A stretch of DNA of 54,912 nt from positions 1 to 54,912 of the IMG/VR virus record IMGVR_UViG_3300008108_004142, one strand, 5' to 3'. Positions 1 to 7,572 of this stretch are shown piece by piece (position 1 is the stretch's first letter; the number at the start of each line of letters is the position of its first letter). A model generated the notes under the pieces. The model did not search any database, had not been told where the DNA came from, and saw nothing but the letters and a program-made list of their open reading frames with translations. Both the position numbers and the translations under genes were made by a program. The DNA comes from a virus.

Positions 1-1
1 T

Positions 2-448
2 GTGATGTACAACTACATTGTTCAGAATGCTCGTAATGCTATCTACAAGGCCGCACGTAAGTACGAAGCACTGGATATGGCAGACAACCGCGGTGAAATG
101 GAAAAGTTCATCCAAGAGGAAATTGTTCGCAACTTGGCTGAAGAAAAGTTGGACGGTACTATTATGATTAGCCAAGTGTTGATTCGTAATGTTGTGCCAG
201 CAGACTCAGTTGTTGAAAGTGCCAATGCATTGGTTCGTGCTAAGAACGAACTCAAACAGAAAGAAGTTGAAGTAAAAACTGCTGAAGCCGAAAGTCGTCG
301 AATGGCAGCACTGGCCAACAACTCCGGTGCTAGTATTGCATTCATGCAAGCACAGGCCATGTTGAACATCTCTGAAGGTATCAAAAATGGTCAGGTGCAG
401 ACCATTGTGGTGCCTTCAAACTTCAACGCATTGATGATGAACAAATAA
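2..448 (+). CDS. SPFH/band-7 domain protein, C-terminal part (5' end outside window)
   Basis: The reading frame is open at the left edge, so this is the 3' part of a longer gene. The visible 148 residues match the second half of an SPFH (prohibitin/stomatin/HflC) domain: a segment ending in ISQVLIRNVVPADSVVESA, then an Ala/Glu/Lys-rich helix of coiled-coil type (about residues 75-105), then a conserved end containing IKNGQVQTIVVPS. SPFH proteins form membrane-bound rings; in bacteria HflK and HflC surround and control the FtsH protease. The N-terminal membrane anchor would lie upstream and cannot be seen. It is followed two bases later by the next gene and stands in one run with clpP. The family is secure. 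A role in controlling host proteolysis is inference from the neighbours. Confidence 0.85.
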   Translation: MMYNYIVQNARNAIYKAARKYEALDMADNRGEMEKFIQEEIVRNLAEEKLDGTIMISQVLIRNVVPADSVVESANALVRAKNELKQKEVEVKTAEAESRRMAALANNSGASIAFMQAQAMLNISEGIKNGQVQTIVVPSNFNALMMNK

Positions 449-449
449 A

Positions 450-704
450 ATGTTTGATTGGTTTAAAAAGCGTGAATATAGTAACGTAGTTAAGTTTCCA
501 GAACTTAAGGAGGTTCCTTACATCGAACCTCCTACTAAGGAAAAGGATCCAGTTATTCATTACACTATCGGACACACAGACGATAATCGTATAAGTTTTA
601 CAATGGGTTACACTACACTTACGATGAATAGACAAGGTGTAGCAATGCTTATCGATCAACTCGAGCTTTACAAAAATCAATTATATATAGAGGAAAAACA
701 ATAA
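450..704 (+). CDS. hypothetical protein, 84 aa
   Basis: Small gene between the SPFH gene and clpP: two bases after the first and sharing one base with the second (TAATG), which suggests coupled translation in one operon. The product starts with a basic FDWFKKRE segment and has a Pro/Glu-rich stretch around residues 20-33, then a probable beta-rich part and a helix near the end. There is no signal peptide, membrane segment or cysteine motif. I do not recognise the family. Confidence 0.75.
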   Translation: MFDWFKKREYSNVVKFPELKEVPYIEPPTKEKDPVIHYTIGHTDDNRISFTMGYTTLTMNRQGVAMLIDQLELYKNQLYIEEKQ

Positions 705-1324
705 TGCCACATTTGGTACCTACCGTTATCGAGACTGAAGCACGGGGCGAACGTGCATACGATATTTACAGCCGACTGCTCAAAGACCGTATTGTAATGT
801 TGGACACCGAAGTGGATCAGCATGCCGCTAGCCTTTTGGTTGCACAGTTGTTATTTCTCGAAAGTCAAGGCAGTGAAGACATTCATTTCTTTATTAACAG
901 TCCAGGCGGATCAGTAACTGCTGGTTTGGCTATCTACGATACCATGCAATTTATCAAACCCGATGTTTGCACCTATGTTGTTGGCCAGGCTGCTAGTATG
1001 GGCAGTTTTCTTGCACAAGCCGGTGCCAAAGGCAAACGACATGTACTACCAGAAAGCCGCACAATGATTCATCGTGTTAGTTCTGGTACTCCTAGTACAC
1101 GTGGTAGCATTCATGTGCAAGAACTAGAATTTGAAGACGCCAAGCGGCATTTTGAAGAATCTAAACGTTTGAATAAACGTCTAACTGAACTGTATGTCAA
1201 ACACAATTCAAAAGGTAAAAGCTATCAAGAACTGTTTGAAACAATGAAGTTTGACACTTATCTCAGTTCTCAAGAAGTTGTAGAATACGGACTAGCTGAT
1301 AAAGTTATCGACAAACGTCCGTAA
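704..1324 (+). CDS. clpP: ClpP-type serine protease
   Basis: ATP-dependent Clp protease proteolytic subunit, 206 aa, close to the bacterial length. The catalytic triad is visible: Ser98 in GQAASMGS, His123 in MIHR, and Asp184 in FDTYLSSQEVVEYGLAD. The FFINSPGGSV oxyanion strand is also present (residues 62-71). His to Asp spacing is 61 residues against 49 in E. coli ClpP, so the handle region carries an insertion of about 12 residues (around 125-145). Such an insertion could change ring stacking or pairing with host ClpP; that is inference. The start overlaps the previous gene by one base. A ClpA-type unfoldase with a ClpP-docking loop is encoded at 44339-46624, so the phage could supply a complete Clp protease. 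Confidence 0.95.
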   Translation: MPHLVPTVIETEARGERAYDIYSRLLKDRIVMLDTEVDQHAASLLVAQLLFLESQGSEDIHFFINSPGGSVTAGLAIYDTMQFIKPDVCTYVVGQAASMGSFLAQAGAKGKRHVLPESRTMIHRVSSGTPSTRGSIHVQELEFEDAKRHFEESKRLNKRLTELYVKHNSKGKSYQELFETMKFDTYLSSQEVVEYGLADKVIDKRP

Positions 1325-1349
1325 AAAATTAAGCTAGGCTTAAATTTTT
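1324..1349. terminator. bidirectional terminator between clpP and a convergent gene
   Basis: An 11-base arm AAAAATTAAGC (1324-1334), a TAG loop and a near-perfect complementary arm GCTTAAATTTTT (1338-1349, one bulged A) with T-runs on both strands. It sits between the ends of two converging genes, as expected for a two-way intrinsic terminator, although the stem is AT-rich. Confidence 0.6.
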
Positions 1350-1528
1350 AAGCTCTTTAGAATGCTGGCGCCGATACCATCGACGCTGGCATGAACAACA
1401 ACTTGCAAGACCATATCATTAACGTCAAAATCTACAGCACTAACATACATTGGTCCGTTATCTGTAGATACTTTGCCGCCACGATCAATATGTTCTAAAT
1501 GGCCTATTAGTTTTCTTAAATCATTCAT
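1340..1528 (-). CDS. hypothetical protein, 62 aa
   Basis: Short gene on the reverse strand, convergent with clpP, whose stop lies inside the shared terminator. The sequence looks like a real folded protein: a helical N-terminus (MNDLRKLIGHLEHID), then alternating hydrophobic strands (YVSAVDFDVND, VLQVVVHASVDG). Two things support it: a TATAAATA-like late box on the reverse strand 26 bases upstream of the start, and no plausible forward gene in the same stretch. Only a weak ribosome site is seen. Function unknown. Confidence 0.55.
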   Translation of the reverse strand: MNDLRKLIGHLEHIDRGGKVSTDNGPMYVSAVDFDVNDMVLQVVVHASVDGIGASILKSLKI

Positions 1529-1553
1529 TTTTAATCTCTAAAATGGTATTCAG

Positions 1554-1561
1554 TATTTATT
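1554..1561 (-). promoter_or_regulatory. T4-like late promoter candidate (AATAAATA)
   Basis: Read on the reverse strand this is AATAAATA, one change from the T4 late box TATAAATA. It lies about 25 bases before the start of the reverse-strand gene ending at 1528. The region is very AT-rich, so a chance match is possible. Confidence 0.35.
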
Positions 1562-1626
1562 ACGATTGAAAATGTTTAGTATAAATTGCCCATAAAATGC
1601 GTATATAATGGTTAGCCATAGTATAC

Positions 1627-1634
1627 TATAAATA
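1627..1634 (+). promoter_or_regulatory. T4-like late promoter (TATAAATA)
   Basis: Perfect match to the T4 late box TATAAATA, 19 bases before the metallopeptidase start at 1654. A good ribosome site AAGGAG (1642-1647) follows with 6-base spacing. It is the best match in the window. Confidence 0.65.
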
Positions 1635-1653
1635 GTGTTACAAGGAGTGTGCT

Positions 1654-2382
1654 ATGGCCCGCCAGGCGTTCAATTGGTCTTTACTGGATCGTTCGACCCT
1701 TTATTCCATGCTCTATCAGCTAAAATCCGAACTAGTTGATAGAAGACTTCCTATAGGTGAAATTACCAGTATAATAAGCCAACATATTAAATCACACCTT
1801 CCTATTAAGGTAAAAAGCAGCAGATTCAATCCTGTTAAAAAAGGTGAAATTTGGGTTGGTGGAGCATACTATAGTGATTTAGATAAAAAGGGCAGAAAGC
1901 GTTTTATCGAAATTGAACTGGCATATCCGCCTAAAACTGCCACTATGCGTATGAGCAACTATCGTTGGGAACGTGTTTGCCAACTGTTTGCCGATACAGT
2001 ATTGCACGAAGTCATCCACACACGCCAGTATCGTGCTAGAAATTTTAAAGCCATACCAGGATATCAAAGTACTGCCTACTATGCTCGAACTCGTAAAGAA
2101 CAAGAGTACTACGGTGATAGGGACGAAATGGGCGCACATGCCTTTAACCTAGCTCAAGATATGATTGATAAATTTGGTTGGGATACTCGAGCAATTAAAA
2201 TGTATTTAGATTCAAAAGTTCCAAAACGTGTTCGTCCAAACGGATGGGGACGTTTTATGAAAGCATTTGAGTATGACCACACCCATCCAAAAGTTTGCCA
2301 AATGAAGCGTAAAATAATGAATCAATTAGAATATGCTTACGACGGCAAACCATTTAAGACAACAAATCACTTGACTTACTAA
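1654..2382 (+). CDS. HEXXH zinc metallopeptidase-like protein
   Basis: A 242-aa protein with the zinc-protease signature HEVIH at residues 118-122, preceded by a hydrophobic helix (LFADTVL). A second conserved block around residues 152-168 (GDRDEMGAHAFNLAQDM) probably gives the third metal ligand through Asp157 or Glu158. This arrangement, HEXXH followed by a DxDExxAxAxxxA block, is known to me from T4-like cyanophage proteins annotated as metallopeptidase. The rest is basic and rich in aromatic residues. There is no signal peptide, so it acts in the cytoplasm or in particle assembly. Transcription probably starts at the late box 19 bases upstream. The substrate is unknown. It should not be called SprT without a profile search. 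Confidence 0.7.
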   Translation: MARQAFNWSLLDRSTLYSMLYQLKSELVDRRLPIGEITSIISQHIKSHLPIKVKSSRFNPVKKGEIWVGGAYYSDLDKKGRKRFIEIELAYPPKTATMRMSNYRWERVCQLFADTVLHEVIHTRQYRARNFKAIPGYQSTAYYARTRKEQEYYGDRDEMGAHAFNLAQDMIDKFGWDTRAIKMYLDSKVPKRVRPNGWGRFMKAFEYDHTHPKVCQMKRKIMNQLEYAYDGKPFKTTNHLTY

Positions 2383-2399
2383 TAGTCTGACTGTATAAT
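2371..2399 (+). promoter_or_regulatory. sigma70 promoter for the DNA ligase gene
   Basis: TTGACT (2371-2376), 17-base spacer, TATAAT (2394-2399). The -35 box lies in the last codons of the metallopeptidase gene. The ligase start at 2432 is 32 bases further on. Confidence 0.75.
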
Positions 2400-2431
2400 A
2401 GTTATTAGAACAGTTAACTATTGGAGTCAAC

Positions 2432-3763
2432 ATGAGCGTTTGTGCCAGCCACATTTGGGATTTAGAAACCCATAATTCACGTTTGGATAAAGAAGCGATT
2501 ATTAAGGCCATTGCCGAAAGTAGCGACCATGCTAAAGAATTCTTTGAAGGTTGTCGACTTGCATTAGATCCAATGATAACTTTTGGGCTTAAACAAATAC
2601 CGGAGAAAACTGATGAAGATGGTGCTGGCCTACCTTGGAGTAGTTTTACTCTCGCTCTTACTGGTTTTGTTACTCGCAACGTCACCGGTAATACAGCGAG
2701 GGATATGATTCAAGCAATGATGAAATCAGCCACTAAGAAAGAGTGGAATGGTTGGTATCGTCGTATCCTTATTAAAGACTTGCGTTGCGGCGTAAGCGAA
2801 AAAACAATTAACAAAGTGGTGGAGAAGAAATATGCTGATTACGCTATCCCTATATTCGGCTGTCAGCTTGCTCATGATAGTGCTAATCATGAAACTAAGG
2901 TGGCAGGAAAAAAACTTATCGAAGTTAAGCTCGACGGCGTTCGAGTTCTTACTATTGTTCGTGGTGATGGTCGCGTGGATATGTTCAGTCGAAATGGTAA
3001 AGAACTGGCTAATTTCCCCCACATAGTAGAACAGATTAGTGCAGTAGTCAAAACTAAAGGTACTGACAAAAACAAAGACGTTGTTCTTGATGGCGAAGTT
3101 ATGTCTAGTAGTTTCCAAGATCTTATGAAGCAAGTACATCGAAAGAGTGATGTGCAAAGCAAAGATGCCGTGCTTAATTTGTTTGATGTGATTCCACTAG
3201 AAGATTTTGAAAAAGGTATTTGGAATACGGATCAAAAGACACGTAGCGATATGGTTAAGTTTTGGGTTGATACCTATCAAGACATGCTACCAAATGTAAC
3301 CTACGTAGCTAACGAACTAGTTGACCTTGATACTAAAGAAGGGCAACAGCGTTTCAAGGCTATTAATCAAAAGGCCATCGACGGAGGCTACGAAGGCATT
3401 ATGATTAAAGATCCTAATGCTGGCTATGAATGCAAACGTAGTGTAAGTTGGCTTAAACTTAAACCATTCATTGAAGTATCTTTGTCGGTTGTTGACACAG
3501 AAGAAGGCACTGGCAAAAATGCAGGACGTCTTGGCGCACTTGTTTGTGAAGGTGTAGATGACGGTAAAGCCATTCGTGTTAATGTTGGTAGTGGACTTAC
3601 AGATGAGCAACGTGATGGCTTTTGGAAAGTTAAAGATGATTGTGTTGGCATGATAGCAGAAGTACGTGCCGATGCAGTAACACAGAATCAAGATGGAACG
3701 TATAGTTTGCGTTTTCCTCGATTCATGCGTTTTAGAGGGTTTGTTCCAGGAGAAAAGATTTAA
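2432..3763 (+). CDS. ATP-dependent DNA ligase (T4 gp30-like)
   Basis: A 443-aa NAD-independent DNA ligase that seals nicks during replication and repair. The nucleotidyl-acceptor Lys is Lys166 in motif I (EVKLDGVR, 164-171). Motif III is at MFSRNGKE, IIIa at VVLDGEVMS, motif IV at GYEGIMIKD and motif V at WLKLKP. An OB-fold-type C-terminal domain follows (GSGLTDEQRDGFW). An N-terminal helical domain of about 140 residues precedes the core, as in T4 gp30. The start is supported by a GGAG ribosome site and by the sigma70 promoter just upstream, which suggests early or middle expression. Confidence 0.95.
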   Translation: MSVCASHIWDLETHNSRLDKEAIIKAIAESSDHAKEFFEGCRLALDPMITFGLKQIPEKTDEDGAGLPWSSFTLALTGFVTRNVTGNTARDMIQAMMKSATKKEWNGWYRRILIKDLRCGVSEKTINKVVEKKYADYAIPIFGCQLAHDSANHETKVAGKKLIEVKLDGVRVLTIVRGDGRVDMFSRNGKELANFPHIVEQISAVVKTKGTDKNKDVVLDGEVMSSSFQDLMKQVHRKSDVQSKDAVLNLFDVIPLEDFEKGIWNTDQKTRSDMVKFWVDTYQDMLPNVTYVANELVDLDTKEGQQRFKAINQKAIDGGYEGIMIKDPNAGYECKRSVSWLKLKPFIEVSLSVVDTEEGTGKNAGRLGALVCEGVDDGKAIRVNVGSGLTDEQRDGFWKVKDDCVGMIAEVRADAVTQNQDGTYSLRFPRFMRFRGFVPGEKI

Positions 3764-3778
3764 TATGGAAGCACTAAC

Positions 3779-4021
3779 GTGAAGTTGCTCAAGTGGGCGT
3801 TTATTATTTGGTCAATAATCATGACCTTGCTTGTTATTTTGGCTGTACTTCATAGACCTAAAAACAATCGAGTTGAGACACATCTGTTTTGCGCCTATAA
3901 TCGAGTTTTTGTAGAGTTCCAAGAGGACGGCGGTCGATGGGGAACTTTGATGCTAGACTCCATAGGACGCCCAATACCCTGCTTTGAAAATGATGAAGTA
4001 AAAATTGAAAATACAATTTAA
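3779..4021 (+). CDS. small single-pass membrane protein, 80 aa
   Basis: GTG start preceded by GGAAG with 7-base spacing; the only upstream ATG gives a five-codon frame. One hydrophobic segment spans residues 6-24 (WAFIIWSIIMTLLVILAVL), followed by a basic turn and a mostly soluble tail of about 55 residues containing two cysteines. The N-in or N-out orientation is unclear. No family is recognised. It lies 15 bases after the ligase and 9 before the MazG-like gene, so it is probably co-transcribed. Confidence 0.65.
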   Translation: MKLLKWAFIIWSIIMTLLVILAVLHRPKNNRVETHLFCAYNRVFVEFQEDGGRWGTLMLDSIGRPIPCFENDEVKIENTI

Positions 4022-4030
4022 AGGAAATAT

Positions 4031-4402
4031 ATGACAAATCCATTTAGAGATCAAGAAAAGTTTATGAAGGCTTGCGACCAAACAGTTGAGGACTTTAATC
4101 AAAGTCAATTTAACATGTATCTAAAACTTATTGAAGAAGAAGCAGATGAGCTTGGTGTTGCAATCAATAATCACGACAAAGTAGAAACACTAGATGCATT
4201 AATTGACATTTTAGTTGTTACAATTGGTGCTATTCATAGTATGGGTGCAGATGCAGAAGGCGCATGGAAAGAAGTTATGAAAACTAACTTTGCCAAGATT
4301 GATAGTGAAACCGGAAAAGTTCGCAAGCGAGAAGATGGAAAAGTCTTAAAACCCGTGGGGTGGACCCCACCAGAATTAAATAATTATCTAACCAAGGAGT
4401 AA
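4031..4402 (+). CDS. MazG-like nucleotide pyrophosphohydrolase
   Basis: A 123-aa all-alpha protein with the MazG/HisE-type signature: the EEEADE block (residues 35-40) followed by a second acidic helix (LDALIDILVVTIGAI, 54-68) with Asp55 and Asp59. These would coordinate magnesium for cleaving nucleoside triphosphates to monophosphate and pyrophosphate. MazG-like proteins are frequent in marine phages, where alteration of the ppGpp or dNTP pool has been proposed; the substrate here cannot be read from sequence. A good AAGGA ribosome site precedes the start. Confidence 0.8.
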   Translation: MTNPFRDQEKFMKACDQTVEDFNQSQFNMYLKLIEEEADELGVAINNHDKVETLDALIDILVVTIGAIHSMGADAEGAWKEVMKTNFAKIDSETGKVRKREDGKVLKPVGWTPPELNNYLTKE

Positions 4403-4405
4403 CGT

Positions 4406-5077
4406 ATGTACGCAAGTGTTTATCGATCAGCAACTGAAATTAATAGTGCTATGGGGAGAGTCTACGGTCACATGGGGCTGGCAGTCATTACTTCAATGAT
4501 TGTAAGTTTTCTAGTTGGAAATAGTGCTTCCTTGATGACTTTCTTTTTTACAGGTGCTATGAAATGGGTTGTAATTTTTGCACCGTTAGTGGCAATTCTT
4601 GCTGTCAGTCTCAGCATGGAAAAGATGAGTAAGAGTGCTTTGCAAATTTTCTTACATGGATTTGCCGCATTAATGGGTTTGAGTTTTGCTACTATTTTTG
4701 TAGTATATAATATGGGAAGCATTGTCAGTGCTTTTATGAGCGCGGCAGTATTGTTTGGTGTTATGAGTGGTTATGGTTATTTTACTAAAAAGAATCTAGA
4801 CAGTCTTGGACAATTTATGTTCATTGGTTTGATTGCCATTATCATTGCTAGTGTTATTAATATCTTTATTGGTAGTACTGTCATGCAAATGGTTATTAGT
4901 GCCATTGCTGTAATTGTGTTTTTAGGATTAACTGCCTACGACACACAGAAAATTCGTGAAATGGTCAGCTACGACAATGATGGTAAAGCAGAAGTAATGG
5001 GTGCATTGACGTTGTATCTTGACTTTATCAACTTGTTCTTGAGCTTACTACAACTATTCGGCGGAAAGAAGGATTAA
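4406..5077 (+). CDS. Bax inhibitor-1/YccA-family membrane protein
   Basis: A 223-aa very hydrophobic protein with about seven transmembrane helices (about residues 23-45, 52-70, 78-100, 103-122, 131-150, 155-175, 200-217). The family signature is near the C-terminus: LTAYDTQKI followed by ALTLYLDFINLFLSLLQLFG. Relatives include E. coli YccA, a substrate and inhibitor of the FtsH protease, YbhL, and eukaryotic Bax inhibitor-1. A phage copy may slow degradation of phage or membrane proteins by FtsH. That fits the SPFH (HflKC-type) gene at the left edge, but this role is inference. It starts 4 bases after the MazG-like gene. Confidence 0.88.
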   Translation: MYASVYRSATEINSAMGRVYGHMGLAVITSMIVSFLVGNSASLMTFFFTGAMKWVVIFAPLVAILAVSLSMEKMSKSALQIFLHGFAALMGLSFATIFVVYNMGSIVSAFMSAAVLFGVMSGYGYFTKKNLDSLGQFMFIGLIAIIIASVINIFIGSTVMQMVISAIAVIVFLGLTAYDTQKIREMVSYDNDGKAEVMGALTLYLDFINLFLSLLQLFGGKKD

Positions 5078-5080
5078 GAA

Positions 5081-5917
5081 ATGCGTAGTCATTATTGGAC
5101 GATTGGCCCATTTGCAGATTGGCTTCGGGGAACGCCAAAGCTCAAGTGCGGTACCAGTGAAGAATGGCATGAGTGGGAAGATCAAGCCAAGGCTGCACAC
5201 CCGATTCGTTGGTGGATTGCTGAAGAAGGGCTAGACTATCTTCAAACATTTGTTTATTACATTCCGGACAAGTTAAATGACATACGCTATTATATTAATA
5301 ATCGCTGGGTTTCTCACAGTCATCGTCTCACGGCACATCCTCGAGACATCAAACCTGGTAATTGGAGTGATGTTGGCAATCGCTTTCTTCCTTGTCTTTT
5401 CAACGAGCTTGTGGATTTTGTTGAAATAGAACAAGCGTGGCATCACTGCCTGTGGAGTGATGACATGAAAACCAAATATAACGTGCCTTGGTATCGTAAG
5501 GGATGGTTACGTTGGCGTACATGGCGTTGTCCGGAAGCCGGTCTAGAGTATCTCAAGTGGGCAAGTGGTCTTACTGTTGGGGAAGATATGGGTGCCGAAC
5601 CAGGTAGCAAAGGTTACGGAGAGCCAACATACCAAGCTAAGGCCGCTAAAGAAATTATCGAACTCTACACTTGGTGGACTGTTACCTATCGTAATCGTCC
5701 AGACCCATACGATGTAAGTGGATGGACCGAATATTGTGAAGCCAGCCGACTAGCCAACGGTGGTCGACTAAGTTTCAGCAGTGACAAAAATCCTGAGCTA
5801 AAGAAAATGAGTGATAAAGCTCACAAGCTACTTACTAAGATCGAAAAGGCATATACCAAAGAAGATGAAGAAATGATGATTCGTCTTATTAAAATTCGAG
5901 AATCACTTTGGACATAG
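5081..5917 (+). CDS. hypothetical Trp-rich protein, 278 aa
   Basis: A soluble protein unusually rich in Trp, Tyr and His, especially in the first 150 residues (WHEWEDQ, RWRTWRCPEAG). The C-terminal 70 residues are charged and helical. The start ATG is 4 bases after the YccA-like gene and the end overlaps the next gene by 10 bases. No catalytic motif or known domain is recognised. The aromatic content resembles phage proteins of unknown function seen in large aquatic phages. Confidence 0.75.
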   Translation: MRSHYWTIGPFADWLRGTPKLKCGTSEEWHEWEDQAKAAHPIRWWIAEEGLDYLQTFVYYIPDKLNDIRYYINNRWVSHSHRLTAHPRDIKPGNWSDVGNRFLPCLFNELVDFVEIEQAWHHCLWSDDMKTKYNVPWYRKGWLRWRTWRCPEAGLEYLKWASGLTVGEDMGAEPGSKGYGEPTYQAKAAKEIIELYTWWTVTYRNRPDPYDVSGWTEYCEASRLANGGRLSFSSDKNPELKKMSDKAHKLLTKIEKAYTKEDEEMMIRLIKIRESLWT

Positions 5918-6141
5918 AATGTCGTAAAGGACATCGAACGTGGATTGCAGAAGTTTGGAGCGATGATACATCTGAACCTCTAGTTGAACAAGGGTTTAAC
6001 GAGCCTTATCCCGAAGAAACTTATACAGAAATGAATCAGTGGTGTATTGATACACTGGGTTATCATGCTCGTACAGCTTATCATATTTTTGAGTTTAAAA
6101 AACGTTCAGACTTAGACTGGTTTATTTTAAGGTGGCAATAA
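5908..6141 (+). CDS. hypothetical small protein, 77 aa
   Basis: Frame opening with TTG at 5908 and overlapping the end of the previous gene by 10 bases; the first in-frame ATG is 38 codons later and would cut the protein in half. The end of the product (AYHIFEFKKRSDLDWFILRW) resembles a widespread type of small T4-like phage protein that ends in an aromatic FxLRW segment. Two cysteines are present but not as a metal motif. Start uncertain, function unknown. Confidence 0.6.
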   Translation: MDIECRKGHRTWIAEVWSDDTSEPLVEQGFNEPYPEETYTEMNQWCIDTLGYHARTAYHIFEFKKRSDLDWFILRWQ

Positions 6142-6148
6142 TTACAAT

Positions 6149-7516
6149 ATGACTAAAGATATTATCTGGCTGAGACAAGCAAAAACAATACTGGACAGGA
6201 CCGGTCCTGGAATGTGTCTTGCAAAATGGTTGCAGGTTACCTTGCACTTGCAAAATGGCCACACCCATAGTTGTCATCACCCTAACACTCATAAGATTCC
6301 CTTGGAGGAAATTGCTGAGGATCCCAGTGCTTTACATAACACTAAATTCAAAAAACAGCAACGTGAGCTAATGATGACTGGTAGTAGACCAGAAGAATGC
6401 CACTTTTGTTGGCAAGTAGAAGATACTGCACCAGCAGACAGTGACATCTTTAGCGACAGGGTGTATAAAAGTGCAGACACATGGGCTGGAAAAGATCAAT
6501 ATTTTAATGTAATGTATGCAGGCCATGAACGCAATATCAAGCCTACATATTTAGAAGTTAGTTTTAGTCATGCCTGTAATTTTAAATGTTCATATTGCAG
6601 TCCTCACATTAGTTCTAAATGGATGGAAGAAATTGAAAAGTTTGGAGGGTACCCAACTACGTTACAATACAATAATCTTGAGCATACTAAACATCAAGAT
6701 AAAATGCCTATTCCATTGAAGGAAGACAATCCTTATGTTGAAGCATTTTGGAAATGGTGGCCTGAGGTTTATTCAACCCTCCACACATTTAGAATTACCG
6801 GCGGCGAGCCACTAATGAGTAAAGATACATTTAAAGTACTCGATTACATTATTGAAAATCCAAATCCTAATTTAGAATTAGCTATTAACAGTAATTGCGT
6901 ATTACCAGACAAATTGTTTGATAAGTTTCTTGAAAAAATTAAAATTATTCAAGAAAACAAAATGGTTAAAAAATTCACTTTGTTTACTAGTGCAGAAGCA
7001 TATGGTGCAAAAGCCGAGTACATTCGTAACGGCATGGACTACCAAGTTTGGTTGGATAATTGTCATAAATTTTTAGAACAAGTTCCTAGTGCTAATTTTA
7101 GCATAATGTCAACATACAATGCTCTTTCAATAACTTCTTATACAGAATTTTTAAAAGATGTATTGATAATGAAATTAAAATACTATAAAGAGGATCGTTC
7201 GATTAGTTTGGATATTCCTTATTTGGACAATCCAAAATGGATGAGTGTACGTATATTGCCAATCGAATATATTGATATGTTATTGTTACAAGTTCAATTT
7301 ATGAAAGCTAATCATTGCGATGGTAAAGGATTTCAAGATTGGGAAATTAATAAATTGGACAGGATTCAATATTTGATTAAACCAACTAAAGATCCAAATC
7401 ATTTAAAAGATTTTGCTTTATTTTTTGATGAACACGATCAGCGCCGACAAACCAATTTTTTGGAAACGTTTCCTGAATTAACCAAATTGTATAACTACTG
7501 TAAAAGCATCACTTGA
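6149..7516 (+). CDS. twitch-type radical SAM protein
   Basis: A 455-aa radical S-adenosylmethionine enzyme. The [4Fe-4S] motif CxxxCxxC is Cys143-Cys147-Cys150 (CNFKCSYC) and the SAM-binding GGEP is at 218-221 (RITGGEPLMS). Extra N-terminal cysteines (Cys23, Cys42 and the Cys84/Cys87 CHFC pair) may bind an auxiliary cluster or zinc. The N-terminal block around residues 20-90 is typical of phage proteins annotated as twitch-domain radical SAM. The substrate is unknown. Modification of a peptide, tRNA or nucleotide are all possible. It is not obviously QueE, although a QueD-type gene lies at 10403. Confidence 0.85.
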   Translation: MTKDIIWLRQAKTILDRTGPGMCLAKWLQVTLHLQNGHTHSCHHPNTHKIPLEEIAEDPSALHNTKFKKQQRELMMTGSRPEECHFCWQVEDTAPADSDIFSDRVYKSADTWAGKDQYFNVMYAGHERNIKPTYLEVSFSHACNFKCSYCSPHISSKWMEEIEKFGGYPTTLQYNNLEHTKHQDKMPIPLKEDNPYVEAFWKWWPEVYSTLHTFRITGGEPLMSKDTFKVLDYIIENPNPNLELAINSNCVLPDKLFDKFLEKIKIIQENKMVKKFTLFTSAEAYGAKAEYIRNGMDYQVWLDNCHKFLEQVPSANFSIMSTYNALSITSYTEFLKDVLIMKLKYYKEDRSISLDIPYLDNPKWMSVRILPIEYIDMLLLQVQFMKANHCDGKGFQDWEINKLDRIQYLIKPTKDPNHLKDFALFFDEHDQRRQTNFLETFPELTKLYNYCKSIT

Positions 7517-7541
7517 CATTCGTGTTTTTTGGTGTTATACT
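7513..7541 (+). promoter_or_regulatory. strong sigma70 promoter
   Basis: Consensus TTGACA (7513-7518), exact 17-base spacer, TATACT (7536-7541). The -35 box contains the stop codon of the radical SAM gene. The following gene starts at 7573 after an AGGAG site (7562-7566). Confidence 0.85.
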
Positions 7542-7572
7542 ACTAGTATTGTAAATTAATTAGGAGCTCTGA

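Noticed and set aside
2726-3157. 143-aa reverse frame inside the DNA ligase gene
   Set aside because: Antisense to conserved ligase motifs I to IIIa; no start signal.
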